Positions 44,819-55,770 of a stretch of 64,000 nucleotides of DNA are shown here, one piece after another. Position numbers and translations under genes: made by a program. The DNA is from Sorex araneus (taxonomy: Eukaryota; Chordata; Mammalia; Eulipotyphla; Soricidae): positions 167,496,172 through 167,560,171 of the forward strand of contig NC_073305.1 of assembly GCF_027595985.1 (NCBI RefSeq), in the 5' to 3' direction. The first letter of the stretch is position 1; each line of letters opens with the position of its first letter. The notes beneath the pieces are model-generated. The model had not been told where the DNA came from and did no database searches. It was given only the letters and a program-made list of their open reading frames with translations.

Positions 44819-45448
44819 AAAGAATAAATCCTGAACATACCTCCATAACTTCTCTGAGAAACAAACAAACATTGGAATGATAAAATATATACTTATGTAT
44901 ATGTATATATATATGCCAATCTATTTCATTACTTTGACAAGAATTACCTATAATTTATCATAAAGTTTTAAGGATACTTATTTTCTTAGTTTTAAGCTAT
45001 TCTGTTAATGAGAGAATTATTTACCATTGAGGGTTTGCATAATAAATGTAGTGTTAAAACGCTCTGGTTTATTCATTGTTGTCTGATCATAGTAATATGT
45101 TTATCCAATTCTAAGATTTAGAAAGCATATGGAAATTATATACAGTATGTATGTCAATCTTTAACACACTCTCTATATATACTCTATAGTATTAGGGAGT
45201 ATATGGATTGTTCCTTTGCATCACACTTCAAAGTCAAGTTTTCTAAGACTATAAAAGTTTGGTCTTGCATATTAGAGAAGAATATATTAATTTTGATACA
45301 GAACCCCTGAGAATTGGGGTAGATATGATAGATTGACCAAATTCTAATAAAAGGGAACAAAAGTAACTCTTCTATATGGGCAACAAAATAGTACTTGCCA
45401 GAGGAGAAAGAAAAGGCAAAGAAGTGAAAGGAATGAATATGAGAATAT
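44819..45448. other. AT-rich DNA with a short (TA)n run
   Basis: Alternating TA near 44896-44914. Nothing else was recognised. Confidence 0.4.
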
Positions 45449-45693
45449 CACTGTCACTGTCATCCTGTTGCTCATCGATTTGCTTGAGCGGGCACCAGTA
45501 ATGTCTCCATTGTGAGGCTTGTTGCTACTGTTTTTGGAATATCAAATATTCCATGGGTAGCTTACCAGGCCCTGCCGTGTGAGTGGGATAGTCTCAGTAG
45601 CTTGCCGGGCTCTCTGAGAGATATGGAGGAATCAAACCCAGGTCGACCATGTGCAAGGCAAATGCCCTACGTGCTGTGCTGTGGCTCCAGCCC
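45449..45693 (-). mobile_element. RTE-SINE, short form, full length
   Basis: It opens with (CACTGT)2 and 'catcctgttgctcatcgatt', 'cttgagcgggcaccagtaat', 'ttgctactgtttttggaata', 'cttgccgggctctctgagag', B-box complement 'aatcaaacccaggtcg', and ends 'ctgtggctccagccc'. Imperfect flanks 'aatatgagaat' and 'aatatgcagaat' may be the TSD. Confidence 0.92.
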
Positions 45694-45877
45694 AAATATG
45701 CAGAATAAGATAAATTTAATATTGGTGAACGGTATGAGACCAGTGGTAACTGTGTCAGGGAATCTATATATTTCTAAATATATGGCATATATCTTGAAAT
45801 ATATACTAGTAGTTAATATTTAGAATATCTAGTAGTACAATTCAAAATATAACTTGATGAACAAATCCTAAGTAATT

Positions 45878-46305
45878 CATCATCATCATCATCCCATTGA
45901 CCATCAAATTTCTAAAGCAGTCTCAGTAACGTTTCCATCTGTCCTAGCCCTGAGATTTTAGAAGCCTCTCTTTACTCGTCCTTCCCAACGATGCCGCATT
46001 GGAGGCTCTTTCAGGGTCAGGGGAATGAGACCCAGCATTGTTACTGGTTTTGGCATATAAATACACCGTGGAGAGTTTGCGAGGCTCTCCCTTGTGGGCA
46101 TGAAACTCTTGGTAGCTAGCTAGGTTCTCCCAGAGTGAGAACTAGGCTATAAGATGTCGCTTCCAGGAGCTTGGTTTTAAGTCTCTGGATGTGGGCCATT
46201 GGTGGGATTACACAGCGCCAGGGACAGTCCCTGAGTGTGGCCACCTAGCTACTGGAAAATGGGAAATCTGGGTGGAAGAGGCCCAGTCTCGATCTCAGCA
46301 GGCTA
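45878..46305 (-). mobile_element. Long RTE-derived element, no tRNA head
   Basis: The tail is (CAT)n plus 'cccattgaccatcaaatttc'. The long-form body follows ('gccctgagattttagaagcc', 'ggaggctctttcagggtcag', 'ttttggcatataaatacacc'). Beyond the SINE body it continues with 'agcttggttttaagtctctg', 'tgggattacacagcgcca' and 'ctagctactggaaaat', which match the GC-rich domain of the 3018-3880 element. This is the second copy of that composite, with the 5' end lost. Confidence 0.75.
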
Positions 46306-46499
46306 GTAATTAATTGACAAGAAATATCGCAGACTTTTGTTTAAATTTAAAATAAATTGAGAAACAAATTTACCAATACGTTAAATCAACAAGTGTCCCA
46401 TCACATGCCAAGAAGTTAACTTACCCAAAATCTTAATATACTAGTGAATTATATGTATATATGCATATGCACATAGATATAAATAAATATAATTCATAT

Positions 46500-47110
46500 T
46501 ATATTTTACACAGATAACTGTAGAGTAGTTTTATGTTCACAGAAAAATGGTTCAAAATACTTGCATAAAATGTTCAGATACATTCATATATCCAATGTCT
46601 GACATATCCACTCTCTTCCAGTAAGAATACCAACCCCAAAGTGACAAATCTGTTATACTCGTGAATCAATATTGATGGGCCATAAACAGTCCATAGTTTC
46701 TATTAGTTTTACTTATTTTATTTTTCTACATTTTTTTAGTTTAGATAAAAGCAAAAAGCCATAATAATGTACATCATATTATTAGAGAATAGAATCACAA
46801 CACCTCAAATCCTCTGCCTATTCATCTACCCCTTGACAATGAGTGGTCTTCTTATTTTTTGCATAGTTTTCCTATTCCCAGACTTCAACTGCAGTTGAAG
46901 TCAGAGATCATTTAGCCTTTCAGAGAGATTCATTTCACTTATTTGTTTCTATATTTAATTTGTATGGCTTGTTAGAAATTAGTATTACGTATTGCATTGA
47001 GTAATATTCTATTATCACAGAATAGAAGCAGCACAGGCTATTAACTCGTTTCTTAAGGAAGAATCTATCTTTGTAAATAGGCTACTTTACTATAGTTTTT
47101 GTTTCCTTGT
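46500..47110 (-). mobile_element. Ancient L1, antisense
   Basis: It resembles a well-known stretch of old mammalian L1s read antisense: 'agttttatgttcacagaaaa', 'ccccaaagtgacaaatctgt', 'cataaacagtccatagtttc', 'aatcctctgcctattcatct', 'gattcatttcacttatttg'. The match is from memory. Confidence 0.55.
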
Positions 47111-47751
47111 CCCAGGTAAGTATTGTTGAAATAATTTTAAAATTAAATGATTTTCTTCAATGAAATGATCCATAATTTTAATTTTCATTGTATTAAATTG
47201 GGGGTATTTTTATCTTGTATCATATATTTTATTTTATTGCTTTGGGGTATAATATAAAAATTGATTTTTTGACCATTTCAGTGAGTACTGCAGACGGATT
47301 CCCTGTCGAGAACATTCAAGTTTTGCTCATGAAGAGAACAAGAGGATTTTAACAGCTCAGCCTGAATTCTTTGTAAAAAGAATTAAGCATTCTTATATAT
47401 CATAACAAAAAGTAGTCTTTTATTGTATTCCATTTTTGGTATAATTTGCCATTATGTACATTAATATCCACATACATTTTTCTTAGATCTTATTAGTAAA
47501 TTAAGACATAATCTTTTCTTAAAACAGCATTCTACAAGTGTTGGTGACATTTAGAATTTTTAAAAAGTCCTTTGATATATATATATATATATGTAGCTTT
47601 GGTAGTTTACCCTATTTTGCAATTCATAAATTTATAAAAATCCAAATTTTCTTGAGAAATTTAATACATTCCGGAGTCTAAATTTCTTTTATTGTATTTA
47701 TTTTTGCATAGATGTTTCCAAGAAATAATATTCACAATCTTAATTTTTCTG
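47111..47751. other. AT-rich DNA with a short (TA)n run
   Basis: (AT)n at about 47575-47592. No other feature was recognised. Confidence 0.4.
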
Positions 47752-47920
47752 TTTTGGGGCCAAAGTTGTCAGTGCTCAGGGCTCCCTTCTGGCTGTATGT
47801 TCAGGGATCACTCAGTCCTGGTGATCCTTAAGGGACTATAATTGGTGCTGATGATCAAAAATAGGTTGGGCACATGCAAGGCAAAAGGTGCTATACCCAC
47901 TGTACTATCTGTTCCGTCAT
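47752..47920 (-). mobile_element. SOR-type SINE, diverged
   Basis: Antisense order: 'ggggccaaagttgtcagtgc', 'ctggctgtatgttcaggga', 'ggcacatgcaaggcaaaagg', 'cccactgtactatctgttcc'. Confidence 0.7.
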
Positions 47921-47950
47921 ATCATCTTATTTCTATTGTATTATCCTACC

Positions 47951-48189
47951 CTAGACTGGAGCAATAACACAACGGGTAGGGTATTTGCCTTGCACATGGC
48001 CAACCTGGGTTTGATTCCTCTTTACCTCTCAGAGATCCTGGCAAGCTATTGAGAGTATCCTGCCCACAGGCAGAGCCTGGCAAGCTACCCATGGCATATT
48101 CAATGTTAAAAACAGTAACAACAAGTTTTACAATGGTGACTTGTGCCCGCTTGAGCAAATTGATGAACAATAGGATGACACTGCTACAG
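47951..48189 (+). mobile_element. RTE-SINE, short form, 11-bp perfect TSD
   Basis: TSD ATTATCCTACC flanks it (47940-47950 and 48190-48200). Head 'ctagactggagcaataacac', B box 'gggtttgattcc', body 'tcctggcaagctattgagag', tail 'gtgcccgcttgagcaaattg' and 'aataggatgacactgct'. The clean TSD shows that the element ends within the short 'gacactgct' tail rather than in poly(A). Confidence 0.95.
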
Positions 48190-48200
48190 ATTATCCTACC

Positions 48201-48649
48201 TTGCCAGATTTGCTCAACTATTTATATACCTATTTTTAATCAAAATTTGACATAATGTAAAGCTCCGATTATTATCTTATATACCTAGTGTAATCAACAC
48301 GCTAGTCCTATAAATATATGTGACCATAAAACATTTTAATAGAAATTATACATTAAATATATACCAAAGTGTCTTCTTTGAGAGGTGAGAGAAATTAGAT
48401 CACAAATTCTATTGAATTGAATATGCTGAATGAGATTACAGTATGAAACAATCTTTCTTGTTCCATTTTTCAAACTTAATCAAGTAATATATCTCATATT
48501 TACTTGGCATATATAAGAAATAATTAAGTATAAAATTAAATTATCCCAGTATCTGAGGAGTGTATATTTAAATATAAATTGATAAGTTTATCAGTCACAA
48601 ATATGTTATAATACTTTCCTACCATCAATCTGCCCACATTATCAACAAA
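48201..48649. other. AT-rich DNA, no recognised feature
   Basis: Nothing recognisable before the L1 that follows. Confidence 0.4.
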
Positions 48650-49841
48650 GATACTGGACAAAAAAATGTATCATGGTATTTTACTTGATGTAAGCATTTC
48701 TTTATAACAAAAGAAATACAATAAATAGGAGAAAATATATACACATGATATGGCATGTAAGACAGAGACAGGGGACTAATTTCCAAGGTACATAAAATTA
48801 TACATAATACATAAAATAGAAGTTATAAAATTCAATGAAAAAAAGAAATAATCTCATCAAAAATGGCGAAAGAACTTGATCACACACTTACCTGAACAAG
48901 AAAAACAGATGGTCAGTAGGGAAATTAAAAGTGTTCATAATAATTTATTATGAATGAAATGAAAATAAAAAATTAGATATCACCTCATGTCTCTGAAGAT
49001 GACATATAAAAAGAGATGAAATAAGCAATGTTGGAGGGATGAGGAGGAAAAGGAATCCTCATTCTCTGTGGGGCTGTCATCTGGTTCAGCCCCTATGAAA
49101 AGCAGTTTAGAGATTTCTCAGCAAAAGCAAGAATTCACTTCCATATACAGAAATTTGACTTTTTTTGCATCTTTCCCAAATCACAAATCAATAATTTAGA
49201 AAGATTTTTACACACACCCATGTTCATTTCAACACATTTCAATAGGCAGTGTATGAAACTAACCCAAGTATCAATGACAGATAAATGGGTAAAGAGGTTG
49301 TGGCATTTGTATGTGTGTGTGTATATTCAAGAAAATGTATTCAATAGGATTCATTAAATATATTCAATGTAATATGAAATCATGCCACTTCTCGCAAGGT
49401 GGTTAGAACTTGAGAGTATCACTTGTCATCCCGTTGCTCATCGATTTCCTCAAGCAGGCGACATTAACGTCTCAACTCATCCCTGTCGCTTACTAGTGTA
49501 GCCCAATGGTATCTGCTTGCTCCAGGAACACAAAGAGCATCAAACCATTCATTCAGGGTCTTGACAAAGAAGTCTGACCATTTTGTAGGTGGGAGGCCAT
49601 GCCTATGTGATGTCCTGTGGAATCTAGTCGGTAACAACTCTAATTCAGCAATTGTTTCCAGATTGCATTACGTGTCCGGCCCATCTGATTTTTGATGCCT
49701 TGGCAAATGAGACAGCATCCTAATTCTTGATCGACCGTGGACGAAGGTCAGAACTCTGTATTCCTTCTCTCACTTGAGTGAAATGTGATACTACAAGCAT
49801 AGCATTCTCGATTACATTTGGGTGACTAAAATAGCGTTCTT

Positions 49842-50012
49842 TTCTTTGGGGGATGGATCACACACAACGATGCATAAGGGTCACTCCTGGCTCTGCACTC
49901 AGGAATTACCTCTGGCGGTGTTCAGGGGACCATATGGGATGCTGGGAATTGAACCTGGGTCGGCCGAATGCAAGGAAAATGCCCAACCAGCTGTGCTATT
50001 GCTCCAGCCACC
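49842..50012 (-). mobile_element. SOR SINE inside the RTE LINE, 14-bp TSD
   Basis: AAAATAGCGTTCTT (49828-49841) and AAAATAGGGTTCTT (50013-50026) match at 13 of 14. The body is clear: 'gcactcaggaattacctctg', 'gaccatatgggatgctggga', B-box complement 'aattgaacctgggtcgg', 'tgtgctattgctccagcca'. Confidence 0.95.
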
Positions 50013-50946
50013 AAAATAGGGTTCTTATCCTATTCTCATAGGGCGCAGGTCTCTGAGGTGTATGTTAGTACAGGAAGAACGGTGGAGTGGAAAAGATAAG
50101 CCAGGGGCTGGAGGTTCTTCATCCTCTTAACAACTTCTTGAACACTCCTGAAGGTTTTCCACACCACTCTCTGTTTCCTGTGCAGCTCAGGTGACAGGTC
50201 ATTAGTCATGTTGAGTTCTCGACCTAGGTACACATAACTGCTGCATTCGGAGATGTTCGTTCCATTGAGAGCAAATGGAACGTCAGGAACTAGTCTGTTT
50301 CTCATGAACATTGTCTTGGTGAGATTCAGCTGCAGTCTGACCTTTCCACACTCATGGTCGAAGTCTGCCAGCATTCATAACCACTTGACTGATGTTTGCT
50401 GTTATTAGAATGATGTCATCAGTGAAGCGGAGGTGGTATAGTTGCAACTGTCTATCTTCATTCCCATTCCTTCCCATTCTAGTTGATGCATGATGTTCTC
50501 TAGGGTGGCTGTAGGATAACATTGGTTTGTCCCTCCTCCCTTGCCACAAGGAGTTTAGGTTTAAGAGCTCTGGAGACACTCCCATTCCTTTGCTTATCTG
50601 TAAACTCTTCTCTGCACCCTCCTTCCCAACCAGTTAATCACCTTTTCCCTAATCAGATTATCTTTTAAGATCAGATCCTTTGAAAAACTCTAAACTTGAA
50701 CTGTAAGTTAGTGTCTCTAGCATAGTTTACTTTAAAGCAATGTCCTTTCTGTATGGACACAGGAAGACAGTTAATATTATGCTCTTGTAACTTGGGAGCT
50801 GATTGGCTCCAATAATATTCACTCCTGGGTATCTGCTTTCTCAACTCAGTTGCCCTTAGTTCCTAGCCCCCAAAAGCAGAGTCCCGATGAGGGACGGAAT
50901 GGACCCAGGGCAACCCACCTTTGTGTCACCACCCTATGTAATTTGC

Positions 50947-50954
50947 TATATAAA
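50947..50954 (+). promoter_or_regulatory. LTR TATA box
   Basis: TATATAAA within the solo LTR, 300 bases upstream of the AATAAA signal at 51247-51252. The spacing is plausible for U3/R. Activity is untested. Confidence 0.7.
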
Positions 50955-50964
50955 CTAAGACTGT

Positions 50965-51230
50965 GAGACAGAAGAGGAGACAGAAGAAGACAGGGGAGAC
51001 AGAAGAAGATGACACAAGAAAAGACACAGAAGACACATAGGAAGACACAGAAGTGAAGGAGACAACACAGACAGAAGAAGACACAGAAGCAGAGGCAGAG
51101 CGGTCAGAAGAGAGCAGTGGAGAGACTACAGAGACAGAGACAGACAGACAGACAGAAGCAGGGGAGACACCGAAGCAAAGCTCAAGGCAAAAGAAGTGAG
51201 AGTGAGTGGGGACGAGAGAGAGAAGCAGAA
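50965..51230. repeat. Purine-rich imperfect repeat in the LTR
   Basis: Variants of 'gagacagaagaagac' recur many times between the TATA box and the poly(A) signal, ending in a 'gacagacagaca' run near 51142. It accounts for roughly a quarter of the LTR and for a Ser/Val-rich antisense frame that is not a gene. Confidence 0.85.
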
Positions 51231-51246
51231 TGGGAAAGCATATTGG

Positions 51247-51252
51247 AATAAA
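51247..51252 (+). promoter_or_regulatory. LTR polyadenylation signal
   Basis: AATAAA in the solo LTR, about 150 bases before its 3' end, consistent with the R region. Confidence 0.7.
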
Positions 51253-51616
51253 CTGCAACTGAGACCAACCAGCCTGGCACTCCTTCCTTCCTTCTCCTGC
51301 CTTGTCATCACCACCAACCTTCCAGGCGTGGGGGAAGTGGCTAAATGCTGGCGGCAGGAGAGATAGAGCCCCACTGGCCCCCTTCCCTTTTTTGTGTTTA
51401 CACAGGTGGCACTGAAGGGTTCCAGTGAAATGGTATCACCCTGCTGAACTCCTCCTTTAACGTCAATGATCACTTCCTTGTAGAATGGTGAGATCCTGGT
51501 GGTGAATCCAAAAGACAGCTCACAGAGGATCCGATGCACTGAGTTTGAACACCCTGTTTGGCTAGGGCTTCGATGGTCTCTTCAGTCTCAACATAATCAA
51601 AGGCCTTCTTTAAATC

Positions 51617-52291
51617 GAGTCTCAGCCCGGGCCAGAGCCCGGGCTCCGGCCGAGTTTCGACCCAGGTGCCCATGCCTCTGCACAGCCGGTGGATGTGGAA
51701 CGAGCAGGAACCAGAGACAGCTTTAGGATTTGGGTTTCCAGCAAGTGCTTGCAACCATGTATGGAGACTGTGAACTAAGCTTTTGCTACATGCTGTTCCA
51801 GGAAAGGAAATGATTCATTTTCCAACTTAAATCTTGCGGACTTAATTACTAGAATACAGAAATTGTAAAACGCGCGGCCGCAGTAGCAGCCGCGCAACAT
51901 TTTATCTCGTCATTCTCATCAGTGGAAAACTTATTAGCAAATATCTCCCTGTTAATAGAGCTGTATTCTTGGGGGATAAATTCCAACAAAAATAGTGGGT
52001 CTGTTTTGAAACTCCAACAACAATAGTGAGTTGTGTGTTGAAATCTGGAATGTAATCAAGGTAAAGAGAAAAGGAAGTGAAATTATCAGTCACGCACGGG
52101 GGAGAGGTTTGGGGGGTGAGGGGTGGGATGTATACTGTTTTGTTTTTGTTTTTGTTTTGCTTTTGTTTTTATTGGTGGTGGAATATGGGCACTGGTGAAG
52201 GGATGGGTGTTTGAGCATTGTATAACTGAGATATAAGTCTGAGAACTTTGTAACTCTCCACTTGGTGATTTAATAAAATAAATTTTTTAAA
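51617..52291 (+). mobile_element. L1-tailed short retroposon, copy 2, complete
   Basis: A perfect 18-bp TSD (51599-51616 and 52292-52309, starting AAAGGCCTTC) defines both ends: 675 bp. The 5' part is GC-rich with a terminal hairpin and GCGGCCGC at 51874-51881. The middle has 'caacaatagtgagttgtgtg' and 'gtaatcaaggtaaagagaaa'. The 3' part ('gtggaatatgggcactggtg', 'gcattgtataactgagatat', 'gtgatttaataaaataaa') matches the L1 3' UTR end. The AAA start of the TSD fits L1 endonuclease. It has no meaningful ORF, so it must be mobilised in trans. Confidence 0.93.
51624..51645 (+). repeat. 9-bp GC hairpin at the retroposon 5' end
   Basis: AGCCCGGGC (51624-51632) and GCCCGGGCT (51637-51645) are perfectly complementary around a CAGA loop, starting 7 bases from the element's 5' terminus. 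Confidence 0.85.
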
Positions 52292-53735
52292 AAAGGCCTT
52301 CTTTAAATCAATGAACGTTATACAGAGGGGCATTCTGAATTCTCACAAAACCTCAATAAACTTGGTCACCATGTTGATATGGTCGATTGTGCTGATTCCT
52401 TTTCAGAACCTGGCTTGCTCAAATGGTTGTCCTTCATCTAGTGTTCTGCCAATCCTATTCATGATGACTGGAGTGAATAACTTGTAGACGACAGACAACA
52501 AGCAGATCGGGTGGTAGTTGCCAATGCCATGGATGTCTCCCTTCTTGTACAACAGGACAGTCCTGCTGGTTTTCCATTGGGACGGAACCTTGCATTCGGA
52601 CAGGTAGCGTATGAAGAACCGAACCAGTGTATTGATAAGTACTGGCGGCAGATTCTTCAGGTGTTTATTTGAGTCTGACCTTCTCTGGGCCAGGTGCTGT
52701 ACGTGTCTTTACCGATGAAATGGCATGTAGTTTTTTGGAAGGGAGGATGTTGGGAACAACATATCCATCCTCCGGAATTTGGTATGTGGGCAGGTGGTCA
52801 TGGCTATCGAAGAGATCTGCGTAGAAGTCATGGATAACCTTTTCCATTGCCCTTCTGGAAGATGTGATAGATCCATCAAAATGTTGGAGGGCAGTCATCT
52901 TTGCTTTATACTTGGCAAAAGGGGTGAGCATTGCAAATACTTTTCCCAGGTTTTGTTGCATCAGCCAACACTGCTTGTCTTCTCTCTTTGAGGTCTTCCA
53001 TTATTGCTTCTCTGCACAGCTTTGTGAGCTCAGATGTTAGCATGTGATTGCCTGAGGTTTGCGCCAAACCACATTGGCGAATGAGCTCAAGAGTTTCCGA
53101 AGACAGGCTTTTTTTTTTTTTGTGGCTTTCTCTCTGTCGGTGTTCCTCACACAATCATGGAGTTGCTGAACCAGTGGATCGTTTTCCTAGTCCTAGTCCA
53201 TGTTCTCAGTGAGGGCATCTTTGCATATTGCCGCAATAGTGCCAAAAAGCTCCTAGTTGGTGGTCATTCTGGGAGTTCTCTTCTTAAACTTTGCAGCCTT
53301 TTCTTTGCACTATGTGAAGTAGAATTTCGCATGAAGGAGATGGTGGTCTGATCCCATTTGGAATTTTGGGACATAAGTGACATCAGTCAGACAAAAACCA
53401 TCGATTGAATATGATGTGGTCAATTTCGTTGTGGAACTGTCCACGAGGAGAGTATCATATTAAGTAACAGAAGACAGAGGTGAAAGAACAAATGCCAGAT
53501 GATCTCACTTGACAAAAGAACAGAGTCAAAATATGGGAATAGACAATGTCAAACAGCAGCAAGTCTCTACTCTGATGTTACAAAACTGATTACCAATCAG
53601 TCTGGTGGGAAATGATGATCAGACTAGAGGTTATATGCATTGGTGGTGGGTTCATGGAAACTCTGGTGGTGGTGAGGTACAATAACTTTGTGCATAAATT
53701 CTATTATAACCATGTTTCCAAAACAATAATAAAAG

Positions 53736-55239
53736 CAATAAAAGTTTTCAAAAATTCAATTCTTTCACCAAACAGTATGTGTAATTATTTTCCATTTCTA
53801 AAGCAAATTGAACAAGTGATCCTTCGGGTCCAAAGAAAGTATTAACAATTTTATAGAATTCCATATTCTTCTTTCTTTAGGACAAAGGTTTATATTTTTA
53901 GAAGGAAATCCTATTATTCTTCACGATCCTCAGTTCTTATTTTGAGGAAGAATGCATCGGACTTATATAAAATATTGATGCAAGGAATTTAGTTACAACA
54001 TTGATTCCTTTTTTATCTTCAGTGTAATCTTGAGAAGTCTGTCAAGAAGTCTTCCTAATAGCAAGAAGAAGAAAATCTAGAACTTTTATTTTTTAAGGAT
54101 AATCAAGTTTAAAAAATTATGTCAAGTATATCTGTAATTTTAAAATGTGTATCAATTTTATATCTACTATGTATTTCTAAGTGCTTGACAAGTTTACAGT
54201 TATTCCTGGATATTGTTTACAAAAAAAAATATGAGATGTGTATAGAGTACAAATTGTGCACATGAAAAAATAAACAATAGGTCTCCTAAGCTATAGAATG
54301 CTTGCAATTTCTTCCACAACTACATTTTCCTTTGGAAAAAATATCTCATTTTGTGCATGAAGAGACAGTTCTAATTTCAAGAAAACATGTTATCATAAAT
54401 CTTTTTACCTCCAAATTTACAATTTCTTCAACATTTTGTTACCTGCTAAGGTAATCAGCATGTTTCACTAATCCCAATCAATGTAGGCATCTCACTACTT
54501 CAGTTGATTAAAATATTTTTCAGTAATTTGACCTATATCTGGTAGAATTGCAATCATTTGCTATCTTCTAATATGATTTTGTATAATTACTATTTATTAG
54601 TAATCCATTCTTTTTAAAAGTATGTATTTCTCCCTGAACTATAGTGCAAAACTGAAGAAATTTACTTTAATAAAAATTACAGTAATAAAAATCTTTATTC
54701 TTTGCCAAAAATATATTGATATGCAATTATTTCCACTGCTCACATTTACTTTAAAATTTTTCACAATATTTGATATTAATTTTAATTCTAAGACATAAAT
54801 AGCAAATTTTACATTTGTACTAGGAATTAGGTGTATAAAGAGAATTTAGTAAAAGTCTTCAGTTCCTAAAATGGGCAAAATTTAATCAGACTTCATTATT
54901 ACATTCCAAAAATACTCATTATAAGATATAGAAGAAAAAAAAAAGAAAATATATCCGTTGAGGGTTTTTTCCATGTCTGACTAAACTCAATAATCATTAG
55001 AAAATCGATATTTAAATACTCAACCACAATATATATTAATATTTTAGTAAAACTATTCTGCTGGACTAAGGTGAAGTTATAGTTATGGTTAGAGCAAGGT
55101 AAAGAAAGATTATATATAGTTGGAAATTAAATGCTTTATCAAGAATAAAGTATTGTATCAAAAGATTTTGTTTCAGAATTACATAGCCATCATTGCCTTT
55201 GATTATTTTACTTAGTTATATTCTTTGACTATTCTTTAT
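53736..55239. other. AT-rich DNA, no recognised feature
   Basis: 1.5 kb with no SINE and no clear L1 landmark. Confidence 0.35.
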
Positions 55240-55770
55240 CTGAGTCTTTTATCACTTCTTCGATCTTGAGTGATAACTTTGATGGATAGTGTACTCTTTG
55301 TTGGAGGTTTTTTTTTTCATTCACGAGTTTGGCTTGATCATACCAATTGCTTCTTGCCTGTTGTAGACTAAGTTCTTAGATTTGCTTTGAGTTTTATGAA
55401 GATTCTCTGATATGTGAATTTTTGCTTCTCTATTGCTGCTTTTAGGATTCTATGTTTGGCTCTTACCACGATGATTGCTAAGTGTCTTTGTATTTGTCTA
55501 TTTGGATTTATTGTATATCTGTCTCTAATTTTCCTGAGCCTGACTAAGAACTTCTTCAATGAGTGAAATAAGTTCTCAGTTATTATTTTTCAACCTATAA
55601 TGCTTCCCCATCCCACGTCTTCTGGAACATTTATGATGTCAATGTTATTCTTGTTGAATAAGTTTCTTATGTTTCATTTTTTTGACTCTTTGTTCTTATC
55701 ATTAATATAGATATTGTGCTTATTTTATCTTTCAGTGCACTAATGAAATCTCTGGATACTTCTGCTCTTC
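55240..55770 (-). mobile_element. Ancient L1, antisense
   Basis: It resembles an old-L1 antisense stretch known from many mammals: 'ccaattgcttcttgcctgtt', 'tttgcttctctattgctgct', 'gattgctaagtgtctttgta', 'acatttatgatgtcaatgtt', 'attcttgttgaataagtttc'. The match is from memory. Confidence 0.5.

Larger units (their letters stand above)
50510..51404 (+). mobile_element. Solo LTR of an endogenous retrovirus, 895 bp
   Basis: It begins TGTAGG and ends TTTACACA (TG...CA), with a perfect 6-bp TSD GGTGGC (50504-50509 and 51405-51410). The RTE coding sequence reads through when it is removed. A TATA box lies at 50947-50954 and AATAAA at 51247-51252, so U3-R-U5 order is on the + strand. No internal viral genes are present: it is the product of LTR-LTR recombination. 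A 6-bp TSD is typical of class II (betaretrovirus-like) elements; the class is inference. Confidence 0.9.
49422..53447 (-). mobile_element. RTE-clade LINE, 5'-truncated, with three nested insertions
   Basis: A perfect TSD GAGAGTATCA flanks it (49412-49421 and 53448-53457). The 3' end is at left ('cttgtcatcccgttgctcat'). The element begins within the end of the APE endonuclease domain at right. Guests are a SOR (49842-50012), a solo LTR (50510-51404) and an L1-tailed retroposon (51617-52291). Without them about 2.2 kb of RTE sequence remains. It belongs to the family at 33006-34052, which it overlaps over most of the RT region. Confidence 0.93.
50027..53447 (-). pseudogene. Degraded RTE ORF: APE C-terminus and reverse transcriptase
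   Basis: The element would nick DNA with APE and copy its RNA at the nick. Reading on the minus strand from 53447: end of APE with the SDHH-like motif region (about 53330-53370); a linker (52310-53150) with PKTYQIPEDG-like text near 52770; RT palm pieces at 51411-51598 (DLKKAFDYVE; GVQQGDTIS); then FTDD (50415-50426), LNLTKTMFMRN, SSYVYLGREL and LTYTSETCAL down to 50036. Stops and frameshifts plus three insertions destroy it. N-terminal APE is absent by 5' truncation. FTDD recurs in the + strand copy at 33.2 kb. Confidence 0.85.
48650..53735 (+). mobile_element. L1-C: L1 3' end split by a 4-kb RTE insertion
   Basis: Left part 48650-49421 has 'caaaaatggcgaaagaactt', 'agatatcacctcatgtctct', 'ctatgaaaagcagtttagag' and 'acacacccatgttcatttca'. 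The right part 53448-53735 continues without loss: 'attaagtaacagaagacaga', 'caaatgccagatgatctcac'. Removing 49422-53457 restores a continuous L1 3' region. Confidence 0.88.

Noticed and set aside
45449..45460. CACTGT repeats as a possible CRISPR-like or satellite array
   Set aside because: They are the short 3' tail of an RTE-SINE; the host is a mammal and no spacers exist.
50926..51258. Ser/Val-rich antisense open frame
   Set aside because: It is the complement of the purine repeat inside the solo LTR.
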